The notes beneath the pieces were generated by a model. It did no database searches, was not told where the DNA came from, and was given only the letters and a program-made list of their open reading frames with translations. Source: CAKUIA01 sp044433115 (GTDB lineage: Bacteria > Verrucomicrobiota > Verrucomicrobiia > Opitutales > Intestinicryptomonadaceae). Taken from it: 39,662 bases of DNA. Location: assembly GCA_044433115.1 (NCBI GenBank), contig JAWXTY010000021.1, positions 1 to 39,662 on the forward strand, written 5' to 3'. Position numbers and translations under genes: made by a program. The number at the start of each line of letters is the position of its first letter. The first letter of the stretch is position 1. Positions 8,261 through 16,112 of the stretch are shown here, piece by piece.

Positions 8261-8291
8261 TTTTTATTTTCTCCTTAAAGGAAAGCCTAAA

Positions 8292-8801
8292 CTAGGCTTT
8301 TCCCCTTAATTTACTAATAGTTTCTGCTGTACGCAATTGGCTCAACGCATTCAATGTAGCATTTACCATTGCACCATCATTGTTAGATCCCAAAGACTTA
8401 CTCAATACATTCTTGATACCAACTGCGTCTAAGACTGCTCTTACGCCGCCGCCTGCTATCACACCTGTACCAGGAGCTGCTGGTCTTAACATAACAACAC
8501 CACCGTCGCAGTTACCTACAACTTCGTGAGGAATTGTGCCGTCAACCATAGCATAAGTAACCAAGCTCTTATGAGCTCTTTCAGTTGCCTTACGTATTGC
8601 ATCAGGTACTTCCTTAGCCTTGCCATATCCCAAGCCAGCTTGACCCTTTTGGTCGCCAACTATAACCAATGCAGCAAAAGAGAAACGACGTCCACCCTTT
8701 ACTACCTTAGCACAACGATTGATGTGTACTACCTTCTCTGTAAATTCTGGAGCTGCTTGTTCCGCTTGTACAGATGATTGTTTTCTAAATTCTCTACTCA
8801 T
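8292..8801 (-). CDS. rpsE: 30S ribosomal protein S5
   Basis: S5 works at the mRNA entry tunnel and in decoding fidelity. The 169-residue protein has the double-stranded RNA-binding-like N-terminal domain (VVKGGRRFSFAALVIVGD, GLGYGKAKEVPDAIRKA) and the C-terminal S5 fold with LRPAAPGTGVIAGGGVRAVL. Length is normal. It lies 11 bases after rplR. Confidence 0.98.
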   Translation of the reverse strand: MSREFRKQSSVQAEQAAPEFTEKVVHINRCAKVVKGGRRFSFAALVIVGDQKGQAGLGYGKAKEVPDAIRKATERAHKSLVTYAMVDGTIPHEVVGNCDGGVVMLRPAAPGTGVIAGGGVRAVLDAVGIKNVLSKSLGSNNDGAMVNATLNALSQLRTAETISKLRGKA

Positions 8802-8812
8802 CTCTTTTTTAA

Positions 8813-9178
8813 TTAGAAGTTAATACCAGATTCACGCAATGTATCAGCTAAAGCCTTTACACAACCATGATAACGCCTAGAACCTCTATCAAATATGATA
8901 GTGCTTACACCAGCGTCCTTCATCTTCACACCAAGCTTTGTAGCTAGAGCAACTGCTCCTGCTACATTAGCGATAATCTTTTCGTCCTTAAGCTCCTTAG
9001 ATGTAGAGCATAAAGATACTAATGTCAAACCCTTAGTGTCATCTATACATTGTACTTGAATGTGCTTGTTTGAAAACTTAACTGATAAACGTGGTTTTTC
9101 AGCTGTACCTTCAACCTTGCTACGCACACGCCAATGACGCTTTTGAGCTAAAATATTTTTCTTTTGAATTTTGTTCAT
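8813..9178 (-). CDS. rplR: 50S ribosomal protein L18
   Basis: L18 binds 5S rRNA and ties it to the 50S central protuberance. The 121-residue protein has the basic N-terminus and family segments RLSVKFSNKHIQVQCIDD and IIFDRGSRRYHGCVKALAD, ending GINF as in most L18 proteins. It lies between rplF (20 bases) and rpsE (11 bases). Confidence 0.98.
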   Translation of the reverse strand: MNKIQKKNILAQKRHWRVRSKVEGTAEKPRLSVKFSNKHIQVQCIDDTKGLTLVSLCSTSKELKDEKIIANVAGAVALATKLGVKMKDAGVSTIIFDRGSRRYHGCVKALADTLRESGINF

Positions 9179-9198
9179 ACAATATCTCCTTGAAGAAA

Positions 9199-9747
9199 CT
9201 AAGCAGTTTTCTTGCCTTCTTTCCTACGTACATGTTCGCCTTGTATTCTAACACCCTTGCCCTTGTAAGGCTCAACTGGATAGAATCTCTTAATATTGAT
9301 TGCAACTTGACCAACCTTTTGCTTGCTAGCACCTTCTACAGTTACTAGAGGATTACGGTCATTAGTTTCACCTATTGTCAAAGTTACACCTTCTGGTATA
9401 TCCAAAATACATGGGTGAGCATAACCTAAAGCTAAAACGATTTGTGAACCCTTTAACTCAGCCTTAAAACCTACACCTTGTATTTCCAAAACTTTCTTGA
9501 AACCAGCTGTAACACCAATTACCATTGAATTGATGATACTACGTGCTGTACCAAACATAGCTCTTGACAAACGAGAATTTGACGCTGGACTAACCAAAAC
9601 TGCATCGCCTTCTACCTTGATGTCTACTGCTGTATTGAAAGTTTCTACTAATTTGCCTTTAGCACCTTCAACTGTTAAAGTATGCCCTTCTAAAGCTACC
9701 TTAACACCTGCTGGAATTGCTACTGGAAGTTTACCTATTCTACTCAT
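9199..9747 (-). CDS. rplF: 50S ribosomal protein L6
   Basis: L6 lies near the GTPase-associated region of the 50S subunit. The 182 residues start MSRIGKLPVAIPAGVKV. They contain two tandem L6 folds and the C-terminal signature VGQVAINIKRFYPVEPYKGK, followed by KGVRIQGEHVRRKEGK, with normal length. It follows rpsH by 15 bases. Confidence 0.98.
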   Translation of the reverse strand: MSRIGKLPVAIPAGVKVALEGHTLTVEGAKGKLVETFNTAVDIKVEGDAVLVSPASNSRLSRAMFGTARSIINSMVIGVTAGFKKVLEIQGVGFKAELKGSQIVLALGYAHPCILDIPEGVTLTIGETNDRNPLVTVEGASKQKVGQVAINIKRFYPVEPYKGKGVRIQGEHVRRKEGKKTA

Positions 9748-9762
9748 ATCTCTACTCCCTTA

Positions 9763-10155
9763 TTACCAAACTTTACAGATTAATTCTCCGCCAACCTTTT
9801 GAGAACGGCAGTCAGAATCCTTTAATACGCCCTTAGGTGTAGTCAAAATGCAAATTCCCATTCCGCCTAAAACCTTTGGTATTGATGTAGTATCGCAATA
9901 GATACGCTTACCAGGCTTAGATACTCTCTCTATACCAGCCAAAGCAGAAACTTCGTCAACATATCTCATTTCAATTGAAATAGTCTTCTTAACGCCTTCT
10001 CCTTCTACTGCGAAAGATTGTACATAACCTTCTTCTGCTAATATTGCAACAATATGCTCACGTAACTTTGTGTAGTTTGCTGAACAAACTTCCTTCTTAG
10101 CACGTGCTGCATTTCTTATTATTGTTAAAAAATCTCCTATTGTGTCGTGTGACAT
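9763..10155 (-). CDS. rpsH: 30S ribosomal protein S8
   Basis: S8 is a primary 16S rRNA binder and in E. coli the repressor of the spc operon. The 130 residues show the N-terminal DTIGDFLTIIRNAARAKK and the C-terminal signature GGMGICILTTPKGVLKD. Normal length. It lies between rpsN (15 bases) and rplF (15 bases). Confidence 0.98.
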   Translation of the reverse strand: MSHDTIGDFLTIIRNAARAKKEVCSANYTKLREHIVAILAEEGYVQSFAVEGEGVKKTISIEMRYVDEVSALAGIERVSKPGKRIYCDTTSIPKVLGGMGICILTTPKGVLKDSDCRSQKVGGELICKVW

Positions 10156-10170
10156 ATTATATCCTTTCTA

Positions 10171-10476
10171 TTACCAAGATGCTTTTGTTACACCAGGAAT
10201 CTTGCCATCTAAAGCAAGCTCACGGAATGTTATACGAGATAAACCAAACTTACGAATGAAACCTCTTGGTCTGCCAGAAACAGAACAACGATTACGTATA
10301 CGTACCTTAGAAGAATTACGTGGCAACTTAGCCAATGCCTTAGTTGCACCATAGTACTCTTCGTCTGTAGAATTTGGGTTTGAAATTATGCTCTTTAGCT
10401 CAGTACGCTTTTGTGCATACTTTTCAGCTAGCTTTTCACGCTTGATATTGCGTTGTATTATTGCTTTCTTTGCCAT
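10171..10476 (-). CDS. rpsN: 30S ribosomal protein S14, zinc-free long form
   Basis: S14 is part of the 30S head. At 101 residues this is the long C-minus form: the CxxC pairs of the short zinc-binding form are missing, with only one Cys in the signature RNRCSVSGRPRGFIRKFGLSR (read as RNRC, SGRPRG, KFGLSR). It ends GVTKASW as in E. coli. It lies between rplE and rpsH in the normal order. Confidence 0.98.
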   Translation of the reverse strand: MAKKAIIQRNIKREKLAEKYAQKRTELKSIISNPNSTDEEYYGATKALAKLPRNSSKVRIRNRCSVSGRPRGFIRKFGLSRITFRELALDGKIPGVTKASW

Positions 10477-10494
10477 ATTATTTAAATCCCTTAA

Positions 10495-11046
10495 TTAAGA
10501 ATTACTAGACTTACGGAAAGGCATACCTAATAACTTAAGTAGCTCTCTACCAGCATTGTCTTCTGTTGCAGTTGTAACTATAGTTACGTCTAAACCCATA
10601 TTTCTACGATTAGAATCTACTGTAGTTTCAGGAAAGATTGTATGGTCTGCTATACCTAAGTTGTAGTTACCGCTACCATCTAATTTTGTACCAACGCCTC
10701 TAAAGTCCCTGATTGCAGGTAATACTACTGTGATGAATTTATACAAAAATTCCCACATTTGTGCCCCACGCAATGTAACTTTAACACCTGAAGGTTGACC
10801 TTCACGCAACTTAAAGTTTGCAACGCTCTTCTTAGCTTTAGTAATTACAGGCTTTTGACCTGAAATCTTTGTTATTTCTTTCTCGACTTCTTGTACCCAT
10901 TCTTTTGACGCATCACTCTTTAATGCAGAACTTAGTACAACCTTTTCAACAGTCGGTACTTGATGAGGGTTCTCAACGCCTAAAACTTTCTTTAGCTCGC
11001 TAACAACCTTATCTTTGTATATGTGTTTTAATACTGGTGTGTTCAT
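10495..11046 (-). CDS. rplE: 50S ribosomal protein L5
   Basis: L5 binds 5S rRNA and contacts P-site tRNA in the central protuberance. The 183-residue protein has the expected segments ISGQKPVITKAKKSVANFKL, LREGQPSGVKVTLRG and IFPETTVDSNRRNMGLDVTI. Length is normal (179 in E. coli). It follows rplX after 39 bases. Confidence 0.98.
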   Translation of the reverse strand: MNTPVLKHIYKDKVVSELKKVLGVENPHQVPTVEKVVLSSALKSDASKEWVQEVEKEITKISGQKPVITKAKKSVANFKLREGQPSGVKVTLRGAQMWEFLYKFITVVLPAIRDFRGVGTKLDGSGNYNLGIADHTIFPETTVDSNRRNMGLDVTIVTTATEDNAGRELLKLLGMPFRKSSNS

Positions 11047-11085
11047 TTTCTTATCTTTTGTAGTCTAGCCGCTGCTGTCGTGATA

Positions 11086-11328
11086 CTATTTTCTTTTAGC
11101 ATCATAACGACCAGCCGACATTACATTTGAAATATGTATTGCTGTTTCTCTCTCAATTACTAAGCCTTCAGGATTTTTCTCTGACTTGCGTTCGTAATGC
11201 TTACGTAAATTTACGCCTTCTACTAATACCTTTTCCTTCTTAGGTAATACTTGCAAAACTTTGCCTCTCTTACCCTTGTTAGAACCTGATATTACTACTA
11301 CTTCTTCGCCTTTTTTAATTGTGCTCAT
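11086..11328 (-). CDS. rplX: 50S ribosomal protein L24, short form
   Basis: L24 starts 50S assembly. The KOW motif is clear (IKKGEEVVVISGSNKGKRG). I place the start at the ATG at 11328 (MSTIKKGEE), four bases after the rplN stop, rather than an upstream TTG at 11352 that would overlap rplN. GGAGG lies about 12 bases upstream. The resulting 80 residues are shorter than the roughly 104 of E. coli, ending soon after ISNVM, so the usual C-terminal part is reduced. Confidence 0.95.
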   Translation of the reverse strand: MSTIKKGEEVVVISGSNKGKRGKVLQVLPKKEKVLVEGVNLRKHYERKSEKNPEGLVIERETAIHISNVMSAGRYDAKRK

Positions 11329-11332
11329 CTTA

Positions 11333-11698
11333 TTATAGAACCTCCGGTGCAAGACTTATTATCTTTGAATAATTTTTTTGACGTAACTCACGTGCAACTG
11401 GTCCAAATATACGAGTTCCACGAGGATTGCCATTGTTATCTAATATTACTACTGCATTTGAATCGAAACGCAAGTAAGAACCATCAGCCCTACGTATAGG
11501 TGCCTTTGTACGTACTATAACTGCTTTCGCAACTGTTCCTTTTTTTACTGCAGCATCTGGAGTAGAAGACTTAATTGCTACTACGATTACATCGCCAATC
11601 TTCGCACACTTACGAGGTTGACCTAATCTACGTATCATAGATACTTCTTTTGCTCCTGTATTGTCGGCTACTGCCAACCTTGTTTCCATATAAATCAT
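11333..11698 (-). CDS. rplN: 50S ribosomal protein L14
   Basis: L14 forms part of an intersubunit bridge. The 121-residue protein begins MIYMETRLAVADNTGAKEV, matching the family's MIQxxTxLxVADNSGA start, and includes GDVIVVAIKSSTPDAAVKKG and FGPVARELR near the end. Normal length. It lies between rpsQ (19 bases) and rplX (4 bases). Confidence 0.98.
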   Translation of the reverse strand: MIYMETRLAVADNTGAKEVSMIRRLGQPRKCAKIGDVIVVAIKSSTPDAAVKKGTVAKAVIVRTKAPIRRADGSYLRFDSNAVVILDNNGNPRGTRIFGPVARELRQKNYSKIISLAPEVL

Positions 11699-11717
11699 TT
11701 TACAAGTGCTCCTTTAA

Positions 11718-11993
11718 TTATCCAAGTATTGGTGCTTTTGTTACTATGCTAACTACACGGAACCTCTTGAGCTTGCTCAATGGACGTGTTTCTGCAATTT
11801 CAACCTTATCGCCTAATGCACATTCATTCTTCTCATCATGAACGTGTAAAACTGTCTTACGACGGATTTCTTTACGATATAGTGGGTGTGGTATCTTATA
11901 GAAATATGTAACTTTAATGCTCTTATCACCAGAGATTGATGTTACTTCTCCAACCAAACTTTTTCTGTTTTTTCTCTTTGTTTCTTCGGACAT
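11718..11993 (-). CDS. rpsQ: 30S ribosomal protein S17
   Basis: S17 is an OB-fold protein that binds the 5' domain of 16S rRNA. The 91 residues contain LVGEVTSISGDKSIKVTY, HPLYRKEIRRKTVLHVHDE and the signature GDKVEIAETRPLSKLKRFRV (written here in part: GDKVEIAETRPLSK). It lies in the usual order after rpmC. Confidence 0.98.
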   Translation of the reverse strand: MSEETKRKNRKSLVGEVTSISGDKSIKVTYFYKIPHPLYRKEIRRKTVLHVHDEKNECALGDKVEIAETRPLSKLKRFRVVSIVTKAPILG

Positions 11994-12008
11994 CTTTTTT
12001 AACTCCTA

Positions 12009-12194
12009 CTATGCTTTTTGAGTATTTATTGTTTCAAGACGTGCGATTAACTTGCGTAAAGATCTAATCTTCGCTGTGTTCTCAACTTGTCCTGCACTCT
12101 TACGTATATTTAAATGTAACAACTCATCACGACTTTCACGTAACTTCTTGCTAATTTCTTCTACTGAAAGCTGCTTTATATCTTTTAATTTCAT
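12009..12194 (-). CDS. rpmC: 50S ribosomal protein L29
   Basis: L29 is a small helical-hairpin protein near the peptide exit tunnel and binds chaperones and SRP there. The 61-residue protein starts MKLKDIKQLSVEEISKKL and contains LLHLNIRKSAGQVENTAKIR. Length is typical (about 63). It lies between rplP and rpsQ. Confidence 0.97.
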   Translation of the reverse strand: MKLKDIKQLSVEEISKKLRESRDELLHLNIRKSAGQVENTAKIRSLRKLIARLETINTQKA

Positions 12195-12216
12195 CGATTT
12201 TTACCTATTTTTTAAA

Positions 12217-12645
12217 TTATAAAATTTCAACGCCTTCACGTACCAAGAACCTACATTTTACTGGCAACTTGCCATCTGCTAATCTCATAGCTTCTTTAGC
12301 TACAGATGCAGGAACGCCCGCTGCTTCAAATATAATTGAACCTGGCTTTACTACTGCACACCAGTACTCAACTGAGCCCTTACCTTTACCCATACGTGTT
12401 TCAGCTGGCTTCTTTGTAACAGACTTTTGTGGAAATACTCTCATCCACATCTTTCCCTTACGTTTCATATGCCTGTTGATTGCGATACGAGCCGCTTCTA
12501 ATTGTGCTGCTGTAATCTTACCACGTTCTAATGTTTGTATTGCAAAATCACCAAATGCGATATAGTCGCCACCCTTGGCTGAACCACGGATACGTCCCTT
12601 ATGCACCTTACGGAACTTTGTCTTTGCTGGAAGAAGATTTGCCAT
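12217..12645 (-). CDS. rplP: 50S ribosomal protein L16
   Basis: L16 helps shape the A-site and the elongation-factor site of the 50S. The 142 residues include TKFRKVHKGRIRG, ARIAINRHMKRKGKMWMRVF and RMGKGKGSVEYWCAVVKPG, all family signatures. It lies 27 bases after rpsC. Confidence 0.98.
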   Translation of the reverse strand: MANLLPAKTKFRKVHKGRIRGSAKGGDYIAFGDFAIQTLERGKITAAQLEAARIAINRHMKRKGKMWMRVFPQKSVTKKPAETRMGKGKGSVEYWCAVVKPGSIIFEAAGVPASVAKEAMRLADGKLPVKCRFLVREGVEIL

Positions 12646-12672
12646 CTTTTTAACTCCTACTTTCTTAAATTA

Positions 12673-13305
12673 TTATAATACGTCCTCAGTTTTAAGGCAC
12701 AACCATACTTTAACGCCAATCTTGCCGTAAAGTGTGTTCGCTTCTGTAAAACCATAATCTATGTTCTCACGCAATGTTTGCAATGGTATTCTACCTTTTC
12801 TTTGCCATTCAGTACGTGCAATTTCTGCTCCACCTAAACGACCAGATATAGAAATCTTGATACCTTCAGCACCCATTGTCATACATGTTTGAATAGACTT
12901 CTTCATCGCTCTACGGAAAGAAACTCTTCTTTCTAATTGTAAGGCAATGCTCTCTGCTACCAAATATGCTACTAAATCAGGCTTCTTAACTTCTTGGATA
13001 TCTAATATAATATCTTTGTTTAAGAAGGCTGCCAACTTAGCCTTGAGCTTCTCTAAAGATGCTCCTCTTTGACCTATAACAACACCTGGACGTGCAGTAT
13101 AAATCTTAACACGTGTCCTTTGTCCTGCTCTTTCTATGAAAATTCTTGGCACTGATGCTGACTTCAATTCGCTATTTAAAAATTCACGAATTCTATAGTC
13201 TTCTGCCACATACTTTGCATAGTCGCCCTTGTTAGCATACCAGCGTGAATCCCAATCACGACGTACCGCTAGACGAAAACCTCTTGGATTTACTTTTTGT
13301 CCCAT
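12673..13305 (-). CDS. rpsC: 30S ribosomal protein S3
   Basis: S3 lines the mRNA entry channel. The 210-residue protein starts MGQKVNPRGFRLAVRRDW, has a KH type 2 RNA-binding domain (RPGVVIGQRGASLEKLKAKL, in part VIGQRGASLEKLK) and a C-terminal S3 domain with GRLGGAEIARTEW and LYGKIGVKVWL. It lies between rplV (18 bases) and rplP. Confidence 0.98.
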   Translation of the reverse strand: MGQKVNPRGFRLAVRRDWDSRWYANKGDYAKYVAEDYRIREFLNSELKSASVPRIFIERAGQRTRVKIYTARPGVVIGQRGASLEKLKAKLAAFLNKDIILDIQEVKKPDLVAYLVAESIALQLERRVSFRRAMKKSIQTCMTMGAEGIKISISGRLGGAEIARTEWQRKGRIPLQTLRENIDYGFTEANTLYGKIGVKVWLCLKTEDVL

Positions 13306-13323
13306 ATTCTATTCTCCGATATA

Positions 13324-13659
13324 TTATTTCTCGTCGCTTAAAACTATCTTGATGTGAGTAGTACGCTTCTTATAAGGATGTGCACTACCTCTTGCTACTG
13401 GACGAAAACGTCTGAAAGCAGCCCCTTGATTAGCAACAGCTGATTTGATTGTTAATGTTGCTGAAGATACTCCATTGTTATTCTCAGCGTTTGCTATCGC
13501 ACTAGCCAAAGTCTTAGCTACTAATCTTGCACTCTTTTTTGGTACGAGATTTAATATCTCTAGTGCTTCGTTAGCCTTCATTCCTTGTATGCGACGTGTG
13601 ATGTCACGCACTTTCTTATCTGACATGCGTGCTAGTTTTGTTAAAGATTGAACTTCCAT
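13324..13659 (-). CDS. rplV: 50S ribosomal protein L22
   Basis: L22 reaches into the peptide exit tunnel with its long hairpin. The 111 residues include the N-terminal MEVQSLTKLARMSDKKVRD and, at the tunnel end, RFRPVARGSAHPYKKRTTH. AGGAAAG precedes the ATG. Unusually it does not follow rpsS directly: the small secreted-protein gene 13677-14006 lies between, 17 bases upstream. Confidence 0.98.
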   Translation of the reverse strand: MEVQSLTKLARMSDKKVRDITRRIQGMKANEALEILNLVPKKSARLVAKTLASAIANAENNNGVSSATLTIKSAVANQGAAFRRFRPVARGSAHPYKKRTTHIKIVLSDEK

Positions 13660-13676
13660 CTTTTTACTTTCCTAAA

Positions 13677-14006
13677 TTATTTGTTTATGAGTTTTAGCCT
13701 AAATGTATCGCCTGCTTGCACTTGAAAATCACTTAACTTCATTGCTATAGATTTGTCTGCATTGCTTGCTACTACCACTAATGTCTTAACTTCTTCTTCA
13801 TTTACTGACATATCGCAATATGCCCCTATTCCAAAATTTTCTAATGCTCCCTTTGATAAAGTAATTAACTGACTTTCAGCATCTACTCCAACAACTTTAA
13901 CATCTAAGCTAAGATTTGTTTTAGACCACAACGGCAATCCTGCTTGGCATAAGCCCCCTACTGATAAAATCAATAAAAATACTATACACTTTGCAAAACT
14001 TGCCAT
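13677..14006 (-). CDS. Small secreted or periplasmic protein inside the ribosomal operon, unknown
   Basis: This 109-residue protein is not recognised. Residues 5-19 are hydrophobic after a Lys, with a likely signal peptidase I site after Ala22 (CQA/GLP), leaving about 87 residues of mixed beta-type sequence with one Cys in the mature part. There is no lipobox. It sits between rpsS (14 bases) and rplV (17 bases), normally directly adjacent genes, and has its own AAGGAG site, so it is co-transcribed and probably well translated. It has no ribosomal-protein features: it is neutral to mildly basic and lacks Arg-rich arms. Composition matches its neighbours, so recent foreign origin is not obvious. 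Confidence 0.8.
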   Translation of the reverse strand: MASFAKCIVFLLILSVGGLCQAGLPLWSKTNLSLDVKVVGVDAESQLITLSKGALENFGIGAYCDMSVNEEEVKTLVVVASNADKSIAMKLSDFQVQAGDTFRLKLINK

Positions 14007-14020
14007 TATTATAAAGCTCC

Positions 14021-14299
14021 TTATTGAACTGCCTTCTTCGTGTGAGGTTGGTGTCCCTTAAATAAGCGTGTTGGTGAAAATTCACCTAACTTATGACCTA
14101 CCATATTCTCTGTAACGTGAACTGGCAAAAACTTTCTACCATTGTGTACATTGAAATTTAGACCGATAAATTCTGGCGTAATCATTGACCTACGAGACCA
14201 AGTTTGAATTGGCTTATGTGAGTTCTCTGCGTGTGCCGCATCTATCTTAATTTGCAATTTTGGGTCTACATAAGGCCCTTTTTTAATCGAACGTGACAT
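14021..14299 (-). CDS. rpsS: 30S ribosomal protein S19
   Basis: S19 is in the 30S head near the A-site finger. The 92 residues start MSRSIKKGPYVDPKL, then TWSRRSMITPEFIGLNFNVH and VTENMVGHKLGEFSPTR, all diagnostic. AAAAGGAG lies about eight bases before the ATG. It starts four bases after the rplB stop. Confidence 0.98.
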   Translation of the reverse strand: MSRSIKKGPYVDPKLQIKIDAAHAENSHKPIQTWSRRSMITPEFIGLNFNVHNGRKFLPVHVTENMVGHKLGEFSPTRLFKGHQPHTKKAVQ

Positions 14300-14303
14300 C
14301 TAA

Positions 14304-15149
14304 TTAGCTCCTTTTAAATTTTTTACCATTGCGTCTAACAAGTATAGACGAATTAGAAGGCTTGCTCTTCTTACGAGTTGGGTAACCCTTAGAAAGTTGT
14401 CCCCAAGGAGACACTGGGTGTCCACCACCAGAAGTTTTACCTTCACCACCACCCATTGGGTGATCCACTGGATTCATCGCAACACCTCTAACTCTAGGGC
14501 GTCTGCCTAACCAACGGTTTCTACCAGCTTTACCTAAGCTTTGATTGCTGTGTTCTGAATTACCAACAACACCAACTGTAGCTCTACAAGCTGAAGGCAA
14601 CATTCTGATTTCACCTGAAGGCATCTTAACTGTAGCAATAGAACCATCAACTGATACTAATTGTCCACCAACACCAGCACCTCTAGCTAATTTAGCACCA
14701 CCACCTGGTAGCATCTCTATAGCGTGAATACGTGTTGCAGGAGGTAACATTGCCAAAGGCATAGCCAAACCAACTGGAAATTCTGTTTGCTTTGTGTTTG
14801 TAGAAACAACTGTATCGCCCTTCTTTAAACCATTAGGTGCGATGATATATGTCTTTTCGCCATTTTCGTAAGTCAATAACGCAATATATGCACTGCGGAA
14901 TGGGTCGTACTCTATAGCTGTAACTGTTGCAGGAACGTCAAGCATATTACGCTTGAAATCAATGCGACGATATAACTTCTTATGACCACCACCTCTACGA
15001 CGAGATGTAATTCTGCCATAACAATTCCTACCCTTAGCTCTTTGAATGCTTTCTACCAAAGAAGGTTCTGGACGCTTGTTGTCCACCTCGTGCTTTGATA
15101 TTTCCAAAAAGCGTTGTGCAGGTGTATTAGGTTTTCTTTTAATTATCAT
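14304..15149 (-). CDS. rplB: 50S ribosomal protein L2
   Basis: L2 is needed for subunit joining and peptidyl-transferase activity. The 281-residue protein has the RNA-binding OB and SH3-like domains and the conserved GVAMNPVDHPMGGGEG segment with His230, equivalent to the functionally important His229 of E. coli. The basic C-terminus ends NGKKFKRS. It lies between rplW (16 bases) and rpsS (4 bases). Confidence 0.98.
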   Translation of the reverse strand: MIIKRKPNTPAQRFLEISKHEVDNKRPEPSLVESIQRAKGRNCYGRITSRRRGGGHKKLYRRIDFKRNMLDVPATVTAIEYDPFRSAYIALLTYENGEKTYIIAPNGLKKGDTVVSTNTKQTEFPVGLAMPLAMLPPATRIHAIEMLPGGGAKLARGAGVGGQLVSVDGSIATVKMPSGEIRMLPSACRATVGVVGNSEHSNQSLGKAGRNRWLGRRPRVRGVAMNPVDHPMGGGEGKTSGGGHPVSPWGQLSKGYPTRKKSKPSNSSILVRRNGKKFKRS

Positions 15150-15165
15150 TTTCTAAACGTCCTTC

Positions 15166-15459
15166 TTATGCTAATTCTATGCTTTCACCTTCAGCCAAAG
15201 TAACAATCGCTTTCTTCATACGACCCTTAACGCCAATTCTTCCCTTGCTTATGCGAGAAGCCTTAACCTTACCCTTGACATTCATTGTATTTACATTCTT
15301 TACCTTAACTCCAAAAAACTTTTCTACTGCTGCTGCAACTTCAGTTGCTGTAGCTTCTTTTGCAATTTGGAAAACATACTTGTTTTGCTCTTGCATTAGA
15401 CCAGATTTTTCTGTGAGCCTGTAAGCTTTTATTATCTTTTCGGGAGATACTGTACTCAT
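15166..15459 (-). CDS. rplW: 50S ribosomal protein L23
   Basis: L23 sits at the peptide tunnel exit and docks trigger factor and SRP. The 97-residue protein has the typical pattern: LTEKSGLMQEQNKYVFQIA early, then VEKFFGVKVKNVNTMNVKGK and a basic segment. Length is normal. It lies between rplD and rplB. Confidence 0.97.
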   Translation of the reverse strand: MSTVSPEKIIKAYRLTEKSGLMQEQNKYVFQIAKEATATEVAAAVEKFFGVKVKNVNTMNVKGKVKASRISKGRIGVKGRMKKAIVTLAEGESIELA

Positions 15460-15472
15460 ATTCTCTTACTCC

Positions 15473-16099
15473 TTACTGATTTTCTACTCTTGCTAAAATG
15501 CTGTTAAATGCACTTTCGCTAGCGATGATGTTGTTAAATCTAACCAAATCAAATGCGTTTAATGTATCAGACTCACGCAAATATACTCTTTCAATATTGC
15601 GGCTTGATAAAATTACATTGTCTTGGAATATTTCGTCTATAATCAATACTTTACCTTCTGGCAAGATATTGCTTAGTGTAGCAACCATTTGCTTTGTCTT
15701 GTTAGAGTCAGCATTGAAATTTTCAATCAATGTTAAACCACCTTCTTGACACTTGTCAAATAATGCTCTTGAGAAAGCCAACTTCTTAGCCTTCTTATTA
15801 ATCTTTAAAGACCAATCTCTTGGTTTTGGTCCAAAAACAACTGCACCACCTCTGTGGATAGGGCTCTTGTTTGTACCTTGACGACCTCTACCTGTACCCT
15901 TTTGCTTGAAAGGCTTCTTGTTTGTACCACTAACATGACCATAGTCTAATGCACTAGCATTACCTTGTCTTGCATTAGCTTGATACGCTACAAGTGTTTC
16001 TTTCAACGCAAATAGACCTTTGTCGCCTTCAAAAGCTGGAACTTCAAATTCCTTTTCTACGAAGCTAGCTCCGTCTGCTGTATAAACTTTTAATTTCAT
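15473..16099 (-). CDS. rplD: 50S ribosomal protein L4
   Basis: L4 lines the exit tunnel and in gamma-proteobacteria represses the S10 operon through its leader. The 208 residues show the extended-loop motif GTNKKPFKQKGTGRGRQGT, then HRGGAVVFGPKPRDWSLKIN, and a Rossmann-like C-terminal half. It follows rplC by 13 bases. Whether it binds the rplC leader here is open. Confidence 0.98.
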   Translation of the reverse strand: MKLKVYTADGASFVEKEFEVPAFEGDKGLFALKETLVAYQANARQGNASALDYGHVSGTNKKPFKQKGTGRGRQGTNKSPIHRGGAVVFGPKPRDWSLKINKKAKKLAFSRALFDKCQEGGLTLIENFNADSNKTKQMVATLSNILPEGKVLIIDEIFQDNVILSSRNIERVYLRESDTLNAFDLVRFNNIIASESAFNSILARVENQ

Positions 16100-16112
16100 T
16101 CTCTAAAGCTCC

